From Halothiobacillaceae bacterium (GTDB lineage: Bacteria > Pseudomonadota > Gammaproteobacteria > Halothiobacillales > Halothiobacillaceae): a stretch of DNA of 10,189 nucleotides. Where the stretch lies: positions 1-10,189 of the forward strand of contig DRZW01000001.1 in the NCBI GenBank assembly GCA_011380105.1, given 5' to 3'. This document shows positions 7,094 to 10,189 of this stretch, piece by piece. Position 1 is the stretch's first letter, and the number at the start of each line of letters is the position of its first letter. The notes beneath the pieces are model-generated. The model did no database searches. It saw nothing but the letters and a program-made list of their open reading frames with translations, and was not told where the DNA came from. The position numbers and the translations under genes are program-made.

Positions 7094-8292
7094 ATGCTTG
7101 ACTGGAATGACCCACTGAAAAGCGCAAGCCCGAAACAATCAGATCCAAAACAGGCCCATCGCGCCGAGCAATTCTGGCACGATCAAGCCTTTGAGCCACA
7201 GCCAACGACCTTTGCTGAACCAACCGAAGCTGGCCACGAAGTTAGCAAAACCGGCTTAGAAGGCATCGCTACCGGTGCCCAACGGGTTGATGTATCCGAA
7301 AAGCGCATTATCAATGCCACCGCCGATGTTAACCAGCTCCTGCCATTGAAGTATCAATGGGCTTGGGAGAAATATCTTGCCGGTTGTAACAACCACTGGA
7401 TGCCAACCGAAGTTTCCATGCAAGCGGATATAGCGCTCTGGAAAAGCGCAGATGGGCTAAGCAAAGATGAACGCCACATGGTAATGCGCAACTTAGGCTT
7501 TTTGCCACCGCTGAAAGCCTGGTTGCCAACAATATTGTTCTTGCTATCTATCAGCAGATCACCAACCCTGAATGCCGCCAGTACCTATTGCGCCAAGCCT
7601 TTGAGGAAGCGGTTCATACCCACACCTTCCAGTACATCGTCGATTCACTCGGTTTGTCTGAAGGCGAGCTGTTTAATATGTACCGCGAGGTGCCATCCAT
7701 CACCGCCAAAGATGCTTGGGCTTTGAAATATACCAAGAATCTATCCAGCGGCGGGTTTGATACCTCAACTCAACAAGGCGCACAGGACTTCTTGCGCGAT
7801 CTGGTAGCCTTTTATGTGGTCTTTGAAGGCATGTGGTTCTACACTGGCTTTGCCCAGATTCTAAGCTTGGGCCGCCGCAACAAAATGACCGGCATTGCTG
7901 AGCAATATCAGTATATTATGCGCGATGAATCGATTCACCTGAATTTCGGTATTGATGTTATCAACCAAATCAAGATCGAAAACCCAGAGCTTTGGACCGA
8001 GACCTTTAAAGAAGAAGTGCACACTATGCTGCACGAAGCCTGTGAGCTCGAAATCGCCTACGCTCGCGATACCCTACCCAATGGCTTGCTCGGTCTGAAC
8101 TCGGAGATGTGCAAAGAGTACATGCACTTTATTACCAACCGCCGTTGTAACCAGATCGGCCTGTCGGAATTATATCCAGGTGCCAATAACCCCTTCCCAT
8201 GGATGAGCGAAGTCATTGACCTTAAAAAGGAAAAAAACTTCTTTGAAACCCGCGTTACGGATTATCAAACCGGCGGGGCCTTAAGCTGGTAG
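7094..8292 (+). CDS. nrdB: Ribonucleoside-diphosphate reductase, small (beta) subunit, class Ic type; frameshifted as sequenced
   Basis: This is the radical-generating partner of NrdA. ATG 7094 has AGGAG 8 nt upstream. The frame is good for 136 codons, then breaks at a T5 run (7499-7503); adding one T restores a 399-aa protein ending TGGALSW. Without it, translation stops at 7726 after 210 aa and loses every metal ligand. Restored numbering: first ligand E141 (TAESLV), E172 and H175 (EEAVHTH), E245 (FEGMWFY), E279 and H282 (RDESIH), radical-path W102 (NHWMP) and Tyr391 in the tail. The position of the E. coli radical Tyr122 is F179 (HTHTF), and that of Asp84 is Glu141. Phe plus Glu is the signature of class Ic R2 of Chlamydia trachomatis, which uses a Mn/Fe cofactor instead of a tyrosyl radical. 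Whether the frameshift is a sequencing error or real is unresolved. Confidence 0.92.
7499..7503 (+). other. Frameshift site in nrdB (T5 where T6 is expected)
   Basis: After RNLG the family reads Phe-Phe-(A/S)-T-A, which needs GGC TTT TTT GCC ACC. The window has GGC TTT TTG CCA, one T short. Downstream homology resumes at once in the -1 frame (ATAESLV at 7504-7524), so this is a single clean indel with no other damage in the gene. Confidence 0.9.
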
Positions 8293-8321
8293 CTTTGAAC
8301 CAGCACCCCAAAATCCCTGTT

Positions 8322-8348
8322 AAAAAGTGGCCTTAAGGCCACTTTTTT
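8322..8348 (+). terminator. Intrinsic terminator of nrdAB
   Basis: A perfect 11-bp stem, AAAAAGTGGCC (8322-8332) with GGCCACTTTTT (8337-8347), encloses loop TTAA and ends in six T. It lies 30 bp after the nrdB stop. The A-run on the left arm would let it also work on the minus strand, though no minus-strand gene ends here. Confidence 0.9.
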
Positions 8349-8417
8349 ATGTCTAACATCCAATGCACATACAACTAATAGGCAAATACGTGTAGCTACA
8401 GCCAATAACCTGAGTTT

Positions 8418-8476
8418 GCCAAAAATAAACGCTGGGAAAAAAGCGCTGTCGGGCGCCTTTCCAGCAAAATTTTGGC
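8418..8476. repeat. Two-stage inverted repeat (extended hairpin)
   Basis: Outer arms GCCAAAAAT (8418-8426) and ATTTTGGC (8469-8476) enclose inner arms GCTGG (8431-8435) with CCAGC (8461-8465), then AAA (8439-8441) with TTT (8458-8460), and GCGC (8443-8446) with GCGC (8453-8456) around loop TGTCGG. All pair in nested register with small bulges. There is no T-tract after it. It could be a structured RNA, a cruciform site or a dispersed palindromic repeat; one copy cannot decide. Confidence 0.55.
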
Positions 8477-8575
8477 TCAAGTCAAGTTTAATCAATCCAG
8501 CTCGATCAATACTGGTGTGAAGGCTAGAAAATTGTTATCGAGTGCTGCGAGCATTGAGAACAGAAAGGAATTCGA

Positions 8576-8632
8576 ATGCAGGCCAATAAGCTGCTTGATA
8601 CACCATCCGGGTACAAGCTTGGCTGGCTGTAA
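8576..8632 (+). CDS. Candidate microORF of 18 aa, unrecognised
   Basis: ATG 8576 follows AAGGA (8565-8569) at a 6-nt gap, a good ribosome site for a region otherwise free of genes. It runs 18 sense codons to TAA at 8630-8632, with product start MQANKLLDT and end KLGWL. I recognise no family, and so short a frame can arise by chance. No clear promoter lies directly upstream. It might be a small protein, a leader peptide or nothing. Confidence 0.2.
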   Translation: MQANKLLDTPSGYKLGWL

Positions 8633-8680
8633 TCAGCAGCAAAACAAAAGACAAGGCCTGCGTGATCACAATTAAAATCG

Positions 8681-8720
8681 GTTTTTATAAATTTATTCTT
8701 ATGCTGTAGTTTTTATAAAT
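8681..8720. repeat. 12-bp direct repeat GTTTTTATAAAT, two copies
   Basis: Identical copies lie at 8681-8692 and 8709-8720, 28 bp apart start to start, in an AT-rich stretch about 140-180 bp before the Tim44-like gene. They may be paired sites for a DNA-binding protein or promoter elements. Low complexity makes chance more likely than usual. Confidence 0.5.
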
Positions 8721-8811
8721 CAGTAGCACTGCGTAGATAGGTTTTCTAATGGATAATTAAAGCGCAGCTACGGTCATAGTGCTTGAGATTAACGCGTGCG
8801 AGATTGCTACG

Positions 8812-8820
8812 TGCTAATAT
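8812..8820 (+). promoter_or_regulatory. Possible extended -10 promoter of the Tim44-like gene
   Basis: TGCTAATAT (TG, one base, then TAATAT) fits an extended -10 and lies 38 bp before the ATG. There is no good -35 at 16-18 bp; TTGAGA (8783-8788) is 26 bp away, too far. This is a weak call based on one element. Confidence 0.35.
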
Positions 8821-8858
8821 AGTCCAATCAACAATTAATCACATGGGACAAAGCAAAT

Positions 8859-9752
8859 ATGATGCAACGACCAGTACTAGCCCGATCAATTATCGCTTTT
8901 ATCATCACCGCTTTTTTGGCCATTGCCTTTGCTAATACTGCCGATGCGCGTCGCTTTGGTGGCGGCAGCAATCTGGGCAATCAGGGGCAAAGCAACCAGC
9001 AGGCCACCCCGCAACGTCAGGGACAGCAATCTGAGCGTGCTGGCAATCGTACTGCCGGCATGGGTATGGGCGGTTTGTTAGCAGGCATGGCTGCTGGCGG
9101 CTTACTGGCGTGGATGTTTATGGGCGGTGCTTTTGAGGGCTTTCAATTCTTTGATTTTCTGATTATTGGCCTGCTTGCTTTCGGCATCTATATGCTGATC
9201 CGCCATTTCCGCCAGAATCAGGCTCTGGCACAGAGATCAGTCGGTGGTGCTAGCAGTCAGACTACACGTGATAATGTCATCCCCATGGAACAAAACCGCC
9301 AACAACACAGCGGTTTTAATACAACGCAAGCTCGTCCAGGCTCACTGCTGGATAGCTTTAACTTCAGTGGCCAACAGAACTACCAGCCGCCATCTTGGTT
9401 TGAACCGGAACGCTTTTTGCGGGCAGCCAAGGGACATTTCCATCATCTGCAAAAGGCTTGGGATGACAATGAAATGACCGACATCTTTGATTACGTCACC
9501 CCAGAGATGTACCAAGAGCTGCTGCGGGTGCGCTCGGATTTGGGAAGTCACAATAAAACAGAAGTCATCAGCCTTGACGCGGAGCTCGAGGAATTGGGCG
9601 AGCAAGACAACAACATCATCGCGCAGGTGCGCTTTACCGGCCAAATTCGCGAAGAAGGCATGTTAAACCGCTTCGATGAGACCTGGGTTGTCCAGCGCGA
9701 TCTACATAACCCTGATGCCAACTGGTTGATTGCCGGCATCCGGCAAAACTAA
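8859..9752 (+). CDS. Membrane-anchored Tim44-like domain protein
   Basis: The 297-aa product starts with a signal-like hydrophobic stretch (about residues 8-26) ending near ANTADARR, where cleavage or retention as an anchor are both possible. A Gly/Gln/Asn-rich linker (33-66) follows, then two hydrophobic segments: a glycine-rich one at about 68-90 (GMGMGGLLAGMAAGG) and one at about 97-114. A polar linker leads to a C-terminal Tim44-like domain from about 180 to 295 (PSWFEPERFLRAAKGHF, LQKAWDDNEM, YVTPEMYQELL, DETWVVQR, NWLIAGIRQ). In mitochondria this domain tethers Hsp70 at the import channel; in proteobacteria the full-length form is widespread but its job is not settled. The start is a double ATG (8859, 8862) with only GGGA as a weak ribosome site. 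The gene has its own terminator and appears monocistronic. Confidence 0.88.
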   Translation: MMQRPVLARSIIAFIITAFLAIAFANTADARRFGGGSNLGNQGQSNQQATPQRQGQQSERAGNRTAGMGMGGLLAGMAAGGLLAWMFMGGAFEGFQFFDFLIIGLLAFGIYMLIRHFRQNQALAQRSVGGASSQTTRDNVIPMEQNRQQHSGFNTTQARPGSLLDSFNFSGQQNYQPPSWFEPERFLRAAKGHFHHLQKAWDDNEMTDIFDYVTPEMYQELLRVRSDLGSHNKTEVISLDAELEELGEQDNNIIAQVRFTGQIREEGMLNRFDETWVVQRDLHNPDANWLIAGIRQN

Positions 9753-9780
9753 AACAGCCTCCATTAAGCTATCACACCAC

Positions 9781-9806
9781 ACCCGGCCAAAAGAGCCGGG
9801 TTTTTT
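9781..9806 (+). terminator. Intrinsic terminator of the Tim44-like gene
   Basis: ACCCGGC (9781-9787) pairs with GCCGGGT (9795-9801) around loop CAAAAGA, followed by a T6 tract (9801-9806). It lies 28 bp after the stop and 2 bp before the end of the convergent zinc-finger gene. The minus strand has no T-tract after it. Confidence 0.9.
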
Positions 9807-9808
9807 GG

Positions 9809-10147
9809 TTATTCCTCAGCGCACGCTACACAGCGGGTTACGGTAGGATCGCGCTCTAACCGGCGAAGTGCAATGGGTTCACCACAAATAAAACAAAGAC
9901 CATAATCTTCTGTTTTCAAGCGTTGCAACGCCCCCTTAATACGCAGCAATTCCTGCTCGCGACGAATCTGGGTTGCCTTAGCCATTGCCTGCCCCTGTAA
10001 TGCGTCCATGCGTGATAAACGCCCTTGCCGTGATTGATCCAGCTCAACCGGGCGGCTGGCCTGCGCATTTTCAGCCAACGCTTGGCGGATCTTGCTTTGC
10101 CGTTGCAGTAAGATTTTTTCAAACCTGATTAAATGCTCCTGATCCAT
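9809..10147 (-). CDS. DksA/TraR-family C4 zinc-finger protein
   Basis: The 112-aa product has two parts. Residues 1-80 are charged and helical, probably a coiled-coil hairpin, with LDQSRQGRLSRMDALQGQAMA at about 36-56. A C-terminal C4 zinc finger follows (C85, C88, C106, C109; CFICGEPIALRRLERDPT). Family members reach into the RNA polymerase secondary channel with the coiled coil and alter initiation, often together with ppGpp. At 112 aa it is shorter than E. coli DksA (151) and longer than TraR (73). It also lacks the DksA tip pattern DxxDxA, so it is a paralogue of the small TraR/YbiI-like kind rather than DksA itself. ATG 10147 has GGAGG 7 nt upstream. It is convergent with the Tim44-like gene; its promoter lies mostly outside the window. 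Confidence 0.92.
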   Translation of the reverse strand: MDQEHLIRFEKILLQRQSKIRQALAENAQASRPVELDQSRQGRLSRMDALQGQAMAKATQIRREQELLRIKGALQRLKTEDYGLCFICGEPIALRRLERDPTVTRCVACAEE

Positions 10148-10189
10148 ATAATTCCCTCCAAAGCTATTGATTTACACAAAGCCATTACG

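Larger units (their letters stand above)
8349..8858. other. 510-bp gene-poor stretch between nrdB and the Tim44-like gene
   Basis: No gene of normal size is supported here; the longest open frame (TTG at 8472, 67 codons) has no ribosome site and no recognisable motif. What it does hold is a 10-bp palindrome TGTAGCTACA (8391-8400), a two-stage inverted repeat (8418-8476), a candidate microORF (8576-8632), a 12-bp direct repeat (8681-8720), and an extended -10 promoter (8812-8820). It is AT-rich from about 8660 on. Confidence 0.6.

Noticed and set aside
7499..7503. Programmed -1 frameshift as the main explanation for nrdB
   Set aside because: The slip site is C TTT TTG rather than a standard heptamer, and I see no downstream pseudoknot. 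It is kept only as a minor alternative.
8391..8400. Perfect palindrome TGTAGCTACA as an operator
   Set aside because: The symmetry does not extend beyond 10 bp, it lies between a terminator and a gene-free stretch, and it has no promoter beside it.
8472..8675. 67-codon frame in the nrdB downstream region
   Set aside because: TTG start, no ribosome site, no recognisable motif, and it overlaps the inverted repeat.

Overview
The window looks like an ordinary chromosomal stretch from a gammaproteobacterium. The evidence is the end of glutaminyl-tRNA synthetase (glnS), a Pseudomonas-type nrdA with two N-terminal ATP-cones, a paired DUF294 nucleotidyltransferase and DEDDh exonuclease, and a short DksA/TraR-type protein. 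No phage, transposase, CRISPR, tRNA or rRNA signal was seen. I cannot name a genus.

Layout, left to right. Positions 1-297 (+) are the C-terminus of GlnRS. It converges, only 5 bp apart, on a minus-strand pair: a CBS/DUF294 nucleotidyltransferase-like protein (2884-1031) and a DnaQ-type exonuclease (1022-303), 8 bp apart and surely co-transcribed. Just upstream on the same strand, 3710-2902 is a heavily decayed NAD-dependent sugar epimerase gene (UDP-glucuronate 4-epimerase type). It has at least six lesions, one of which removes the catalytic YxxxK motif. It probably once headed this operon.

Positions 3711-4171 form the control region of the ribonucleotide reductase operon. It holds two DnaA-box-like 9-mers, a 17-bp-spaced promoter with a near-consensus NrdR box over its -10, and a long leader. 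nrdA (4172-7033) is intact. nrdB (7094-8292) follows after a 60-bp gap with a GC-rich hairpin, and a perfect terminator (8322-8348) closes the operon. NrdA and NrdB together reduce ribonucleoside diphosphates to deoxy forms for DNA synthesis.

Two things about nrdB stand out. First, one T is missing from a T-run at 7499-7503, so the reading frame breaks as sequenced. Second, once the frame is restored, the protein carries the class Ic signature: Phe in place of the radical Tyr, and Glu in place of the first Asp metal ligand. This predicts a tyrosyl-radical-free Mn/Fe enzyme rather than the usual class Ia form. This is the most interesting point in the window, although class Ic itself is a known subclass.

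Positions 8349-8858 are a 510-bp gene-poor stretch with a two-stage inverted repeat, a 12-bp direct repeat, a candidate 18-aa microORF and a weak promoter. Then come a membrane-anchored Tim44-like domain protein (8859-9752, +) with its own terminator, and a C4 zinc-finger DksA/TraR-family protein (10147-9809, -) convergent with it. I see no clear new multi-gene system.
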